Shown one piece after another: positions 42,266 through 52,078 of a stretch of DNA of 64,000 nt. This DNA is from Planomicrobium stackebrandtii (lineage in GTDB: Bacteria; Bacillota; Bacilli; Bacillales_A; Planococcaceae), in NCBI RefSeq assembly GCF_030814955.1, contig NZ_JAUSWB010000011.1, positions 18,460-82,459 of the forward strand, given 5' to 3'. Within the stretch, counting starts at the first letter, position 1, and every line of letters begins with the position of its first letter. The notes under the pieces were generated by a model. The model was not told where the DNA came from, did no database searches, and saw only the letters and a program-made list of their open reading frames with translations. A program made the translations under genes and the position numbers.

Positions 42266-43320
42266 CAGGAAATACGCCGCACCTTCCCCCTCATCAGGAC
42301 CTGCAGGCGCAAAATCAATATGCCTATGACGAAATTCCGTCAGACTTGTTTGTAAAAGCACCGCTCGATCAACGAAAAAGCGAGGAAATCGGTACGCCTT
42401 CGGTATCATTTTGGAAAGAAGCTTTTCAGCGTCTCGTCAAAAATAAAGGTGCCATGATTTCTTTAATCATGCTTGTTCTGTTGATTACTTTAGCGTTAAT
42501 CGGTCCCAGCATGAATGAATTTTCCTATCGCGAACAGAATTTGGTCCATTCCAATATGCCGCCAAAAGTACAAGGTATGGAATGGCTCGGTTTTAATGGC
42601 CAGGATTCGCAGGGAGTGGATCAATACGCAGAACGGGATGTCCAAATTAATTATTGGTTTGGTACGGATGAATTCGGCCGTGATCTTTGGACGCGGGTTT
42701 GGAAAGGCACGCAGATTTCATTGTTTATCGCTTTAGTGGCAGCCTTTCTGGATCTGGTGATTGGTGTCATCTACGGTGGGATTTCTTCCTTCTACGGAGG
42801 ACGCATTGACAATGTTATGCAGCGGATCATCGAAATTCTCATGGGGATTCCAAATTTGATTGTTATCATCCTATTCATACTGGTGCTGGAACCTGGCATT
42901 ACCTCTATTATTCTGGCAATGGTTATCACCGGATGGGTTGGCATGGCGCGTGTAGTACGAGGGCAGGTGCTGCAGCTGAAAGGGCAGGAATTCGTGTTGG
43001 CTTCACGGACGCTCGGCGCTTCGAATCCACGGCTGATTTCCAAGCATCTCTTGCCGAATGTCATGGGGCCTATTATCGTGACGGTCATGTTCACCATCCC
43101 GACCGCTATTTTCTTTGAAGCGTTCCTTAGCTTTATCGGCCTCGGTTTGCAGGCTCCTCTTGCGTCGCTCGGCGTATTGATCGAAGATGGCTACAAGTCG
43201 ATGCGGTATTTCCCGTATAAGCTGATTTTTCCGGCTTTGGTCATCAGCATCATCATGATTTCTTTCAATTTGCTTGGTGACGGACTGCGTGATGCATTAG
43301 ATCCGAAAATGAGAAAATAG
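42262..43320 (+). CDS. oppC: oligopeptide ABC transporter permease OppC
   Basis: 352 residues with an N-terminal hydrophilic tail of about 60, then six membrane helices. WFGTDEFGRDLWTRVWKGTQISLFIAL is the OppC signature and LASRTLGASNPRLISKHLLPNVMGPIIV is the EAA loop. Overlaps oppB and precedes oppD. Confidence 0.95.
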   Translation: MTGNTPHLPPHQDLQAQNQYAYDEIPSDLFVKAPLDQRKSEEIGTPSVSFWKEAFQRLVKNKGAMISLIMLVLLITLALIGPSMNEFSYREQNLVHSNMPPKVQGMEWLGFNGQDSQGVDQYAERDVQINYWFGTDEFGRDLWTRVWKGTQISLFIALVAAFLDLVIGVIYGGISSFYGGRIDNVMQRIIEILMGIPNLIVIILFILVLEPGITSIILAMVITGWVGMARVVRGQVLQLKGQEFVLASRTLGASNPRLISKHLLPNVMGPIIVTVMFTIPTAIFFEAFLSFIGLGLQAPLASLGVLIEDGYKSMRYFPYKLIFPALVISIIMISFNLLGDGLRDALDPKMRK

Positions 43321-43333
43321 GGGAGGCTACACC

Positions 43334-44365
43334 ATGAGCAACACCATTTTGACAGTCGATAACCTGCATGTAGCATTTAAAACCCAAACCGGCAAACTGA
43401 CAGCGGTGCGGGGTGTAAGCTTTGATTTGAAAAAAGGGGAAACCTTGGCTATTGTCGGAGAGTCGGGATCGGGCAAATCGGTCACTGCCAAATCCATCAT
43501 GCAACTGTTGCCGACAGCTACTACTGAAGTGACCAAAGGCGATATCGTCTATAACGGCGAAAGTTTGTTGAAGATGACCAAGCGCCAGGTCACTAATTTG
43601 CGGGGATCGGAAATTTCGATGGTCTTCCAGGATCCGATGACTTCTTTGAATCCGACGATGAAAGTCGGCAAACAGATCATGGAAGGTGTTCAGCGCCATG
43701 AGCAGCTGACAAAAGCGCAGGCGCGTGAGCGGGCATTGGACATGCTCAAACTGGTCGGAATTCCGCAGGCGGAAAATCGCCTCGATAATTATCCTCACCA
43801 GTTTTCCGGAGGCATGAGGCAGCGCGTCGTTATTGCACTGGCGCTTGCCTGCAACCCGAAAGTGTTGATTGCGGATGAACCAACCACAGCACTGGACGTC
43901 ACCATTCAAGCACAGATTCTGGATTTGATGAAAGATCTGCAAAAGAAGACCGATACTGCGATTATTCTGATTACCCATGATCTCGGCGTGGTTGCCAACA
44001 TGGCTGATCGCGTGGCCGTGATGTATGGCGGCAAGATTGTCGAGCAGGGAACTTTGGATGAGATTTTTTACAACCCTCAGCATCCCTATACATTGGGACT
44101 GCTGCAATCGATGCCGAAGCTGAGTGAAGACCGCTCGCAGCCGCTTTTGCCGATTGCCGGCTCCCCACCCAATTTGGCGACGCTTGGGGAAGGCTGCGCA
44201 TTTGCGGCCAGGTGTCCGCATACGATGGCGGTATGCCACACGTATACACCGCGGGATACGGTGTCTGAAACGGGGCATTCTGTAGCTTGCTGGCTTCAAG
44301 ATCCCCGTATTGCAGCATCGGAGGAGACGGCTGAGCTTGTGGAAACGGGCAACTCTTCGCTTTAA
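43334..44365 (+). CDS. oppD: oligopeptide ABC transporter ATPase OppD
   Basis: 343 residues. Walker [10 protein letters not shown], signature FSGGMRQRV, Walker [12 protein letters not shown] and the H-loop ITHDLG are intact. The C-terminal Oligo_HPY region holds [19 protein letters not shown], with Cys residues that may hold an iron-sulfur centre in this family. The expected partner ATPase OppF is not encoded here; a terminator follows. Confidence 0.95.
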   Translation: MSNTILTVDNLHVAFKTQTGKLTAVRGVSFDLKKGETLAIVGESGSGKSVTAKSIMQLLPTATTEVTKGDIVYNGESLLKMTKRQVTNLRGSEISMVFQDPMTSLNPTMKVGKQIMEGVQRHEQLTKAQARERALDMLKLVGIPQAENRLDNYPHQFSGGMRQRVVIALALACNPKVLIADEPTTALDVTIQAQILDLMKDLQKKTDTAIILITHDLGVVANMADRVAVMYGGKIVEQGTLDEIFYNPQHPYTLGLLQSMPKLSEDRSQPLLPIAGSPPNLATLGEGCAFAARCPHTMAVCHTYTPRDTVSETGHSVACWLQDPRIAASEETAELVETGNSSL

Positions 44366-44380
44366 ATATTATTTTCTCTA

Positions 44381-44419
44381 AAAACCAGTAAGGCCAAAAA
44401 TCGGCTTTACTGGTTTTTT
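44381..44419 (+). terminator. terminator after oppD
   Basis: AAACCAGTAA...GCC pairs with GGC..TTACTGGTTT and is followed by TTTT. It confirms that the operon ends without oppF. Confidence 0.85.
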
Positions 44420-44491
44420 GCGTGAGCAAAAACATCAAACAAGACATTGCGATTATAGATATTACTTCTTCATTTTTCCCAACCGCTCATA

Positions 44492-45262
44492 TTAAACAAA
44501 TTTGCTTACTTTTACAATTTCGATACCGGCTCTTTTCAAAGATTTTGAAATCTGGATGGCAAATTCGAGTGCATGAATACCGTCTCCATGTATGCAGATC
44601 GTCTCTGCCAGCAGCTGTGCATCGATATTTTCCACAGTTGCCACTTTATTTTCTTTGACCATCCGGATTACCTGCTCGATGGCAATCTGAGGATCGGTGA
44701 TCAACGCATTGCTTTGGGTCCGCGGCGTCAGTGACCCGTCCGGTTGATATGTACGATCTGAGAACACTTCATTGGCTGTCCGCAGCCCAATTTTTTCGCC
44801 GGCTTTGATCATTTCACTGCCTGACAAGCCGAACAGCACCAGTTCAGGATCGATCTTATAAACAGCTTCTGCAATGGCTTCGGATAAGGCTGCATCTTTC
44901 ACCGCCATATTGTACAAAGCGCCATGTGCTTTCACATGCTGCAGGTGGCCGCCTTCAGCTTTGACAAATCCGGATAGGGCTCCAATCTGATAGATGGTGA
45001 GGTCATAAGCTTCCTGTGGGGACAAGGCGATATTTCGCCGGCCAAAGCCGACCAGATCCTGAAGACCCGGATGAGCGCCGATGCCGACATTTTTTTCGAG
45101 CGCCAATTTGACTGTTTTGCGCATGGTCGCTGGATCTCCGGCGTGGAAGCCACAGGCGATATTCGCTGACGTCACGTAATCCAGTATTTCTTCATCATTG
45201 CCCATCTTATAAGCACCGAAACTTTCTCCCATATCGCAGTTCAAATCCACTTTATGCTTCAT
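44492..45262 (-). CDS. pxpA: 5-oxoprolinase subunit A (PxpA, LamB/YcsF family)
   Basis: 256 residues from the ATG at 45260-45262, well spaced from [40 protein letters not shown] and [17 protein letters not shown] are the YcsF-family signature. With PxpB and PxpC it cleaves 5-oxoproline (pyroglutamate) to glutamate using ATP. Its start overlaps the pxpC stop (ATGA). Confidence 0.95.
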   Translation of the reverse strand: MKHKVDLNCDMGESFGAYKMGNDEEILDYVTSANIACGFHAGDPATMRKTVKLALEKNVGIGAHPGLQDLVGFGRRNIALSPQEAYDLTIYQIGALSGFVKAEGGHLQHVKAHGALYNMAVKDAALSEAIAEAVYKIDPELVLFGLSGSEMIKAGEKIGLRTANEVFSDRTYQPDGSLTPRTQSNALITDPQIAIEQVIRMVKENKVATVENIDAQLLAETICIHGDGIHALEFAIQISKSLKRAGIEIVKVSKFV

Positions 45263-46236
45263 GTCCATTCCTCCCATTTTAACTGGATTGCCGCTTTTAT
45301 TTGGTGAATTGATTGTTCCTGCTCGATCCACCGCTGTTGGGCATCGGCTACGGAAATCTTCTTGAAGCGCAGCTGCTGTCCTTGCTTTAATTGGCTGATG
45401 AGCGGCAGGTCGACAGAGGCAACCTGTCCGATTTTCGGGTAGCCGCCGGTTGTTTGCCGATCAGCCAGCAGAACAATCGGATTGCCATCCGCGGGAACCT
45501 GGACAGAGCCAAAAGCCACTGCTTCCGAGATCAATTCCGCGGGAGTTTTCAAGGCAAGGCCGGAACCCTCCAACCGGTAGCCCATGCGGTCCGAGTTGGC
45601 GGAAACGATAAAAGCTTCACTGAAAATCCGCTCTTTGCTGTCTTCATCGAATAAATCGTATTGTCTGCCTGGCATCATCCGTATGACTGGCTCCTCAAAA
45701 TAACGTGCAGGCGCAAGCTGCCAATCAAAGTCGTTTTCACCGTGTTGCTGCAATGCTCTCTGTTGCTGGGTGGCATCTCCTATAGGAAGCTCATCGCCTT
45801 TTTCCAAGGCGCGCCCTTGAAACCCGCCGATTCTGGCACGCAGGTAAGTCGACCGGCTGCCCATTACTGCCGGTAAATCAATGCCCCCTGCGATGGCCAA
45901 GTAACAGCGTGCACCGATGCGAGGCTCACCAAACGTCAAGGTTTTCCCTTTAGCTACAGCAAGGGTTCGCCACGTTCCCACGGCTTCGCCATCCAACTGG
46001 GGGCTTAAATCTCCGCCGCATAAAGCAATGAGTGCATCTTCGGTAAATTCAATCACAGGTCCGGCCAATGTGATTTCAAGAGTTGCGGCTTGTTCGTTAT
46101 TGCCGACCAGTAAATTGGCGAGCCGGTGTGCGTAAGGATCCATGGTGCCGCTGGCAATAACGCCGTATTTTTGGAAGCCAGTCCGGCCCAAGTCCTGGAC
46201 CGTCGTCTGCAGTCCGCTTTTAAGGATTTTCAGCAT
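45259..46236 (-). CDS. pxpC: 5-oxoprolinase subunit C (PxpC)
   Basis: 325 residues. [42 protein letters not shown] is the AHS2 (biotin-dependent carboxyltransferase-like) N-terminus. [11 protein letters not shown] and [10 protein letters not shown] follow. It works with PxpB as the ATP-using part of 5-oxoprolinase. Overlaps pxpB by 17 bases. Confidence 0.94.
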   Translation of the reverse strand: MLKILKSGLQTTVQDLGRTGFQKYGVIASGTMDPYAHRLANLLVGNNEQAATLEITLAGPVIEFTEDALIALCGGDLSPQLDGEAVGTWRTLAVAKGKTLTFGEPRIGARCYLAIAGGIDLPAVMGSRSTYLRARIGGFQGRALEKGDELPIGDATQQQRALQQHGENDFDWQLAPARYFEEPVIRMMPGRQYDLFDEDSKERIFSEAFIVSANSDRMGYRLEGSGLALKTPAELISEAVAFGSVQVPADGNPIVLLADRQTTGGYPKIGQVASVDLPLISQLKQGQQLRFKKISVADAQQRWIEQEQSIHQIKAAIQLKWEEWT

Positions 46237-46918
46237 CTGGATCTTCCTCCCATGCGTGATAGTCGTCTTCTGAGATTTCCTTGAAAATCACCTTGTCTCC
46301 TGCCAGCAGCAGAGTAGGGGGATCATTTTCAGGCCGGAACAGGCGGAGCGGTGTCCTGCCGATCAGTTGCCAGCCTCCCGGAGTTTCGATCGGGTAAACG
46401 CCGGTCTGCATGCCGGCAATGCCGACGGTCCGTTCCGGAATGCGAATCCGGGGGGAATCGCGCCGCGGCGCAGCAATTCTCTCAGACATCCCCCCAATAA
46501 AGGGAAAGCCTGGCGCGAAACCGATCATATGCACCGAGTAAGTGCCGGCGGTATGGATGTCGATGACTTCGCGGGGCGTCAGCTTGTTGTGCTGCGCCAC
46601 AAATTCCAGGTCGGGGCCAAATTTTCCGCCATAGCAAACCGGAATTTCAACGGTTCTGGATTCAGCAGGGATGTCCTCTCCAAGATGTGCCAGAAGACGT
46701 TCGAGTTCCATTTCCACTTTGTCATATACAGCCAGGCAGGGATCGTAAAAGACCGCTACCGTGACAAAGGCGGGAATAAATTCAACCATCCATTTAGGTT
46801 GTCGACTTTCCAGCAAAGCCGCCACTTTTCTGACCTGCTGCTCCGTCTGTTCATTGATTTCATTGCCAAGCTCGATGACGATTGCTTGGTCACCCAGCGG
46901 TGAAAAAGTCATGTTCAT
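46220..46918 (-). CDS. pxpB: 5-oxoprolinase subunit B (PxpB, KipI-like)
   Basis: 232 residues. FSPLGDQAIVIELGNEIN, the EIPVCYGGKFGPDLEFVA segment and GFAPGFPFIGGM with the final GGWQLIGRTPLRLF are AHS1 family marks. First gene of the pxpB-pxpC-pxpA operon. GGGGAGGGG precedes the ATG at 46916-46918. In Bacillus subtilis the homologous KipI also inhibits kinase KinA, but here the operon content points to 5-oxoprolinase. Confidence 0.94.
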   Translation of the reverse strand: MNMTFSPLGDQAIVIELGNEINEQTEQQVRKVAALLESRQPKWMVEFIPAFVTVAVFYDPCLAVYDKVEMELERLLAHLGEDIPAESRTVEIPVCYGGKFGPDLEFVAQHNKLTPREVIDIHTAGTYSVHMIGFAPGFPFIGGMSERIAAPRRDSPRIRIPERTVGIAGMQTGVYPIETPGGWQLIGRTPLRLFRPENDPPTLLLAGDKVIFKEISEDDYHAWEEDPDAENP

Positions 46919-47104
46919 CTAAACCCCTCCCCATACACAGACTATTCTTACTTATTTTTATTTAGTATAAAGCTTTTAAAGATTTAGGGAAAGGCAGGCA
47001 GCAGCCGTTTCCGAATGCCACTTTAAAATTGTTGGAAAGTATTTAGTCTACATTGGAAAGTATCTCCAATTAACTGGAGGATTCTCGTTGGAACAACCCA
47101 AATA

Positions 47105-47138
47105 AAAAGAAGCCGCTGAGTCGAGAGCGGCTTCTTTT
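47105..47138. terminator. terminator after the amino-acid-binding lipoprotein gene
   Basis: AAAGAAGCCGCT and AGCGGCTTCTTT arms with A/T tracts on both sides. It ends the minus-strand gene at 47142. Confidence 0.85.
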
Positions 47139-47141
47139 GGT

Positions 47142-47990
47142 TTATTCTTCAATATCGACTTGTTCTGTAGCATCAGCACCGTTGAAGAATTCAGCAGAGA
47201 TTTCAGCGATCGTGCCGTCTTCCAGCATTTCTTCAATGGCAATATTAACGTTCTCGGCCAATTCTTCGTTGTCTTTGTTCATGACCACACCAACTTCAGA
47301 AGGGCTGTATTTTAAATTCGGATGAATGGTGATATCCAATTCCGGAAATGCAGCAATCGCCAAAGTCTGCAGGTAGTAATCATTTAAAATGACGTCCGTT
47401 CGCCCGATAGCGACATCGCGCAAGTAAGTTTCGTTGGTGGCATTGTCGTAAACGACTTCTTCTGCGCCGTATTCACGAGCCGTTTCCATGTAGACAGAAG
47501 TGGAAGCACCTGCAGCTTTCTTGCCTTCCAGATCTTCCAATGTCTCGATGCCTGATAAATCCTCAGAACGGACAATTGCGGTACCGTAAGAGTATTTGAA
47601 TGGTGTAGAGAAGATAAAGTTCTCTGCGCGGTCTTCCGTTATTTCAATATCATTGGCGGCAAGGTCGACCTGACCCGTTTGGACAGATGTCAACATTTCA
47701 TCAAAGCCAAGTTCCGTGAATTCGATTTCCAACTCAAGACGCTCTCCTAGTTGACGAACCACTTCCACTTCAAAGCCCGTCAATTCGTCCGAACCTTCTT
47801 CACGATAAGATGTGGGAAATAATGTTCCAGATGTTGCAACAGTCAAACTGCCTTCTTCCTGTATTTCATCCCAAGCAGTGGTGGTTTCTTCAGAAGCCGT
47901 ATCGTCCTCATTACCACAGGCACTTAAAAGCGACAGCATTACCAGGCCGGCAACGATGGGTCCTTTTTTTCTAAAAAATATTCTTTTCAA
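47142..47990 (-). CDS. amino acid-binding lipoprotein (ABC transporter SBP family 3), orphan
   Basis: 282 residues. The lipoprotein signal ends in LSAC (Cys25). The SBP family 3 core contains LTVATSGTLFPTSYRE, LTGFEVEVVRQLGERL and VDLAANDIEITEDRAENFIFSTPF, like cystine/glutamine-binding proteins. Start TTG 47988-47990 with AGGAGG upstream. No permease or ATPase gene is adjacent, so it must work with a transporter encoded elsewhere. Confidence 0.9.
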   Translation of the reverse strand: MKRIFFRKKGPIVAGLVMLSLLSACGNEDDTASEETTTAWDEIQEEGSLTVATSGTLFPTSYREEGSDELTGFEVEVVRQLGERLELEIEFTELGFDEMLTSVQTGQVDLAANDIEITEDRAENFIFSTPFKYSYGTAIVRSEDLSGIETLEDLEGKKAAGASTSVYMETAREYGAEEVVYDNATNETYLRDVAIGRTDVILNDYYLQTLAIAAFPELDITIHPNLKYSPSEVGVVMNKDNEELAENVNIAIEEMLEDGTIAEISAEFFNGADATEQVDIEE

Positions 47991-48099
47991 TTGCTATTCC
48001 TCCTATAACTATTATGGCAATTAAAACATAGCATTATCACGGGTCGTGGGCAACGGTTTGGCTTGAAATTTGAAATAATCGAAAATTGAATAAAATCAA

Positions 48100-48147
48100 T
48101 TGACCGATATGGTCGAAAGTTGTATTCTAAAGTCGACCAATGAGGTC
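48100..48147 (+). promoter_or_regulatory. tetR promoter with two palindromic operator sites
   Basis: TTGACC (48100-48105), 17 bases, TATTCT (48123-48128). Two copies of the palindrome GACC-N5-GGTC overlap it: 48102-48114 (N5 = GATAT) covers the -35 box, and 48135-48147 (N5 = AATGA) lies just after the -10 box. They are well placed for autorepression by the TetR protein below. Confidence 0.72.
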
Positions 48148-48171
48148 TAAAGATTAGAAAGAGGGATGAGC

Positions 48172-48795
48172 ATGGAGAAATTTGAGAGCCTCGACCCTGA
48201 GAAGCAGAAGAGAATCCTGGATTCGGCATTGATGGAGTTTGCTGAAAAAGGTTATAGGCAAGCTTCGACCAATCGAATTGTCAAGCAGGCCGGCATCGGT
48301 AAAGGCATGCTGTTTTATTATTTCAAAAACAAAAAGGATTTGTATGAGTATCTGATTGAGTACAGCTTGAATTTCATCATCGATGGCTATTTGAGTTTGG
48401 TTGATAAGAACGAGACAGATTTTATTAAACGGCTTGAAGGTGCGTGCCAAATAAAAATGAAGGCGCAGATGGAGAACGAGCATGTCTTTAATTTTATGGG
48501 CACGGTCATGCTGACAAAAGATCTGGATCTGCCTCCGCACCTGCAGAAACGCTACGAGCAGTTGCAGCAGCAAGGATATGCATTGCTGTATGAAGGCATT
48601 GATAAGACACTTTTTCGAAAAGATGTGGATGTTGATAAAGCATTCAATTTAATTCGTTGGGGAGTAGACGGCTATCAGCAGGATCTTTTGCAAAGGCTCC
48701 AAGGAAAAAAGATGACAGAACTGGATTTTGAACCTTACTGGGATGAGTTTTATGCATACATTGAGATTCTCAAAAAAAGCTTCTATACGAATTAG
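48172..48795 (+). CDS. TetR/AcrR-family transcriptional regulator
   Basis: 207 residues from ATG 48172 (GAAAGAGGG upstream; ATG 48166 is too close). The N-terminal DNA-binding domain reads RILDSALMEFAEKGYRQASTNRIVKQAGIGKGMLFYYFKNK. The C-terminal ligand-binding helices are variable. It heads an operon with an ABC-2 exporter and is likely its repressor, released by an exporter substrate or by an envelope-stress compound; the ligand is unknown. Confidence 0.9.
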   Translation: MEKFESLDPEKQKRILDSALMEFAEKGYRQASTNRIVKQAGIGKGMLFYYFKNKKDLYEYLIEYSLNFIIDGYLSLVDKNETDFIKRLEGACQIKMKAQMENEHVFNFMGTVMLTKDLDLPPHLQKRYEQLQQQGYALLYEGIDKTLFRKDVDVDKAFNLIRWGVDGYQQDLLQRLQGKKMTELDFEPYWDEFYAYIEILKKSFYTN

Positions 48796-48806
48796 GAGGG
48801 AGATCC

Positions 48807-49724
48807 ATGACAGTTTTGCGAACGATCGGCCTGACGAAGAAATTCGGGGACTTTGCGGCATTAAACGGAGTAAATATTGAGGTGGGGGAGGGAGAGGTCT
48901 ATGGGTTTATCGGACCGAATGGATCGGGGAAGTCTACGACATTGCGTATTCTTCTCGGCATTTTAAAGGCTACGGAAGGGCGTGCTGAAATTTTCGGGAA
49001 GGATTCCTGGAAAGATGCCGTGGAAATCCACAAACGTGTTGCCTATGTTCCGGGAGATGTCAATTTATGGCCAAACCTGACCGGCGGTGAAGTCATCGAT
49101 CTGTTCATCAAGCTGCGCGGCGGGGGCAACTTGGACCGGCGCCAGGAATTGATTCGCAAATTCGACTTGGACCCTACCAAGAAATGCCGTACCTATTCCA
49201 AAGGAAACCGGCAAAAAGTGGCTTTGATCGCGGCACTCTCGTCAGACGTTGATCTGTATATATTGGACGAACCGACTTCCGGACTGGATCCTTTGATGGA
49301 ACGGGTTTTTCAGGAATATGTCATCGAAGCAAAGAAACAGGGGAAAAGCATCCTCCTTTCCAGCCACATCCTGTCTGAAGTTGAAAAGCTTTGTGACAAA
49401 GTAGCCATCATCCGCGAAGGAAGAATCATTGAGACAGGTACACTGAAAGAACTGCGCCATTTAACGGGTACAATTTTACTGGTGGAAACGAGAGAGCCGA
49501 TTCCAGCCCTGGAAGGATTTAAAGGAGTCAGTGGCATCCAGCAGAAAGGCCAGGCCTTGTCTTTTCAGGTAGACGCAGGAGAAGTGGATCAAGTCATCCG
49601 CTACGTCAGCCAGTTCGGAGTGATCCGCATTGAAAGCTCACCACCAACTTTGGAAGAGCTGTTCATGCGCCATTACGAAGGAACGGGCCAAGCGGTGGAA
49701 TCAGGAGCAGGAGGCGAATCCTAA
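48807..49724 (+). CDS. ABC-2-type exporter ATP-binding protein
   Basis: 305 residues. Walker A GPNGSGKSTTLRILLG, Q-loop in AYVPGDVNLWPNL, signature YSKGNRQKVAL (variant of LSGGQ), Walker B LYILDEPTSGLD and the H-loop SSHILSE are present. The C-terminal 80 residues form the usual regulatory extension. Its stop overlaps the permease start (TAATG). Together they export an unknown lipid, drug or antibiotic. Confidence 0.92.
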   Translation: MTVLRTIGLTKKFGDFAALNGVNIEVGEGEVYGFIGPNGSGKSTTLRILLGILKATEGRAEIFGKDSWKDAVEIHKRVAYVPGDVNLWPNLTGGEVIDLFIKLRGGGNLDRRQELIRKFDLDPTKKCRTYSKGNRQKVALIAALSSDVDLYILDEPTSGLDPLMERVFQEYVIEAKKQGKSILLSSHILSEVEKLCDKVAIIREGRIIETGTLKELRHLTGTILLVETREPIPALEGFKGVSGIQQKGQALSFQVDAGEVDQVIRYVSQFGVIRIESSPPTLEELFMRHYEGTGQAVESGAGGES

Positions 49725-51328
49725 TGGCCCGACATCTTTTTGACGGTACAGGAACGTTGATGCGTTTTGTTTTGCGCCGCGACCGTTTGCGCCTGCCGAT
49801 TTGGCTGCTGTCTTTTGCCGCTATTTCTGCCATCATCGCTCTGGCTTTTGTTGGATTGTATCAGAATGCAGAAGAACGGCAGGCAATGGCTGAAACTATG
49901 CGCAATCCAGCAATGACAGCGATGGTTGGACCGGGGTACGGCTTGGACAATTATACGGTTGGAGCCATGACCGCGCACGAAATGCTGCTGATGACAGCAG
50001 TAGTGGTCGGCTTGATGAGCATTTTGCTGGTGACGCGCCACACCCGTACAGATGAAGAAGATGGACGCATTGAAATGATTCGCTCTTTGCCGGTAGGGCG
50101 TCTGTCGAATCTATTGTCGATTTTGCTGGTATTGATTGGTGCCAATATCGTTCTGGCGCTGCTGACCGCTTTTTCATTGACTGTTTTAGGCATTGAAAGT
50201 ATGGATTTCGAAGGATCGCTGGTGTATGGTTCAGCCTTGGGAGCCAGCGGCATGATTTTTGCAGGTGTTGCTGCGGTCTGTGCACAGCTGTCGCCAAATT
50301 CCAGAAATACACTGGGCTTATCGATTGCGGTTTTGCTGTTTGCTTATATGATCCGGGCCATCGGGGATGTAACAAACGAAGCACTGTCTTGGATTTCCCC
50401 GCTCAATTGGATTTTGAGGTCTGAAGCTTACGTCAATAACTATTGGTGGCCGATTTTGATGACGGTGGCGGGAGCGCTTCTGCTGATGGTTTTGGCTTTG
50501 TATCTCAATTCCATCCGGGACTTGGGATCTGGTTTTCTGCCTTCGCGTCCAGGGAAAGGCAAGGCTTCAAAATCACTTCTTAGTCCGTTTGGGCTTGCTT
50601 TGAGGCTTCAGCGAACGGGATTGATCGCTTGGGGAGCTGGAATCCTGCTGATCGGTGCTTCCTATGGTTCCGTTCTCGGGGACCTGGAATCGTTTTTTGA
50701 AGATATCGATCTGATGCAGCAAATGATTGCTCAATCAGCGGGTTTTTCGCTGACAGAACAATTCATTCCCGTCCTGATGGCGGTAATGGCGATACTCGGA
50801 ACGATTCCCGTCCTGATGGCAATTCTAAAGCTGAAAACGGAAGAAAAAAATGGGCGGCTCGAACATATCTTGAGCCGGGCTGTTTCCAGAAATAGACTGA
50901 TGGGCAGCTATCTCGCGATGGCCATTGTCACTGGATTTATCATGCTGTCCTTAGCGGCACTTGGTCTGGGCTTAGTAGGGAATGCCATGATGGAGGAGCA
51001 GCTTCCGCTTGGTATGTTCTATAGTGCCGGGTTGGCTTATTTACCAGCAATGCTGGCCATGATTGGGGTAGCGATGTTGCTGATTGGCTGGGCACCAAAT
51101 GCAGCAAGTACGGTATGGCTGTATTTAGCCTTTTCATTTTTTGTGATTTATTTAGGGGGTTTGTTCCAGTTTCCTGAATGGGTAGCGAAACTGACGCCAT
51201 ATGGTTATGTCTCTGAAATTCCGATTGAGGAAATGGATTTTCTCAACGCGGGCATCTTGATTGTAGTTGCTGCAGTTCTGATGATGATTGGCGTGATTGG
51301 ATTTAACCGCAGGGATATAGGAAGATAG
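49724..51328 (+). CDS. ABC-2-type exporter permease
   Basis: 534 residues with about twelve hydrophobic helices in two similar halves, so a fused two-domain permease. The N-terminal GTGTLMRFVLRRDRLRLPIWLLSFAAI and RTDEEDGRIEMIRSLPVGR resemble permeases annotated as exporters of polyketide antibiotics. It completes the TetR-controlled exporter and is followed by a strong terminator. Confidence 0.87.
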   Translation: MARHLFDGTGTLMRFVLRRDRLRLPIWLLSFAAISAIIALAFVGLYQNAEERQAMAETMRNPAMTAMVGPGYGLDNYTVGAMTAHEMLLMTAVVVGLMSILLVTRHTRTDEEDGRIEMIRSLPVGRLSNLLSILLVLIGANIVLALLTAFSLTVLGIESMDFEGSLVYGSALGASGMIFAGVAAVCAQLSPNSRNTLGLSIAVLLFAYMIRAIGDVTNEALSWISPLNWILRSEAYVNNYWWPILMTVAGALLLMVLALYLNSIRDLGSGFLPSRPGKGKASKSLLSPFGLALRLQRTGLIAWGAGILLIGASYGSVLGDLESFFEDIDLMQQMIAQSAGFSLTEQFIPVLMAVMAILGTIPVLMAILKLKTEEKNGRLEHILSRAVSRNRLMGSYLAMAIVTGFIMLSLAALGLGLVGNAMMEEQLPLGMFYSAGLAYLPAMLAMIGVAMLLIGWAPNAASTVWLYLAFSFFVIYLGGLFQFPEWVAKLTPYGYVSEIPIEEMDFLNAGILIVVAAVLMMIGVIGFNRRDIGR

Positions 51329-51337
51329 AAAAGCATA

Positions 51338-51385
51338 CAAAGAACCCTTTTCCAAGAAAGATGGAAAAGGGTTCTTTGTATTTTT
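51338..51385. terminator. bidirectional terminator between the exporter permease and lrgB
   Basis: CAAAGAACCCTTTTCC and its matching GGAAAAGGGTTCTTTG arm make a long perfect stem with T and A tracts outside. Both converging transcripts end here. Confidence 0.9.
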
Positions 51386-52076
51386 ACAAAAGCAGCAGCC
51401 AAGCAGCTACAGGTCCCAATAAGGCACCAAGCACCGCGCTCAAGGTCATCGCCACAGAACTCATGGACGTTTCCTGCTGCCCATATTCAAAGGCTCTTGC
51501 GGTACCCATCCCGTGGGCGGAAGTGCCAAGGGCGATGCCGCGGCCAATCGCCGAGTCAATATGCAGCCATTTCAAAAAGACTGGACCGATGATATAGCCG
51601 GTAAAACCCGCCACCATGACAAACACCGCAGCGAGTGATGGGATGCCGCCGAGGTTACTGGCGACTTGCATGGCAACCGGTGTCGTCAATGATTTCGGCA
51701 ATACTGTCAGGATCAGCTCTTCTGAAAAGCGGAACAGCTGCGTAAACAGAATTCCGCTTGCCATGCCAACTGCGACGCCTGTAGCGATACCCGAAATGAT
51801 AGGAAGCAGGTTAGCGAAAAGCAGGTCTTTCTGTTTGTAGAGAGGAATTGCCAATGCGACAACTGCCGGCCCCAAGAATGTACCAATCCAGCTTCCGCCT
51901 TCCATATAGGTATCGTATGGGATGTTGCCAAGCACTAAAATAGAAGAGAGGATGGCTGTGGAAGCAAGTACTGGATTCAATAGGGTCTTTCGGTATCTTA
52001 AATACATAAAGTTGGTCAGTAAATATACAGCAACAGTCAATACGGCGAAAAAAACGGCAGCAAGAGTGAATTCCAT
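51384..52076 (-). CDS. lrgB: LrgB/CidB-family membrane protein
   Basis: 230 residues, about seven membrane helices. LGPAVVALAIPLYKQ, PKSLTTPVAMQVASNLGGIPSLAAVFVM and GTSAHGMGTARAFEYG are typical of LrgB. The family is linked to murein hydrolase control, and newer work points to pyruvate transport (PftAB in Bacillus). It follows lrgA by two bases. Confidence 0.94.
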   Translation of the reverse strand: MEFTLAAVFFAVLTVAVYLLTNFMYLRYRKTLLNPVLASTAILSSILVLGNIPYDTYMEGGSWIGTFLGPAVVALAIPLYKQKDLLFANLLPIISGIATGVAVGMASGILFTQLFRFSEELILTVLPKSLTTPVAMQVASNLGGIPSLAAVFVMVAGFTGYIIGPVFLKWLHIDSAIGRGIALGTSAHGMGTARAFEYGQQETSMSSVAMTLSAVLGALLGPVAAWLLLL

Positions 52077-52078
52077 GA

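Noticed and set aside
43265..44299. 344-codon open frame opposite oppD
   Set aside because: It is a shadow of oppD, Cys/His/Arg-rich, without start context, while oppD has all ABC motifs.
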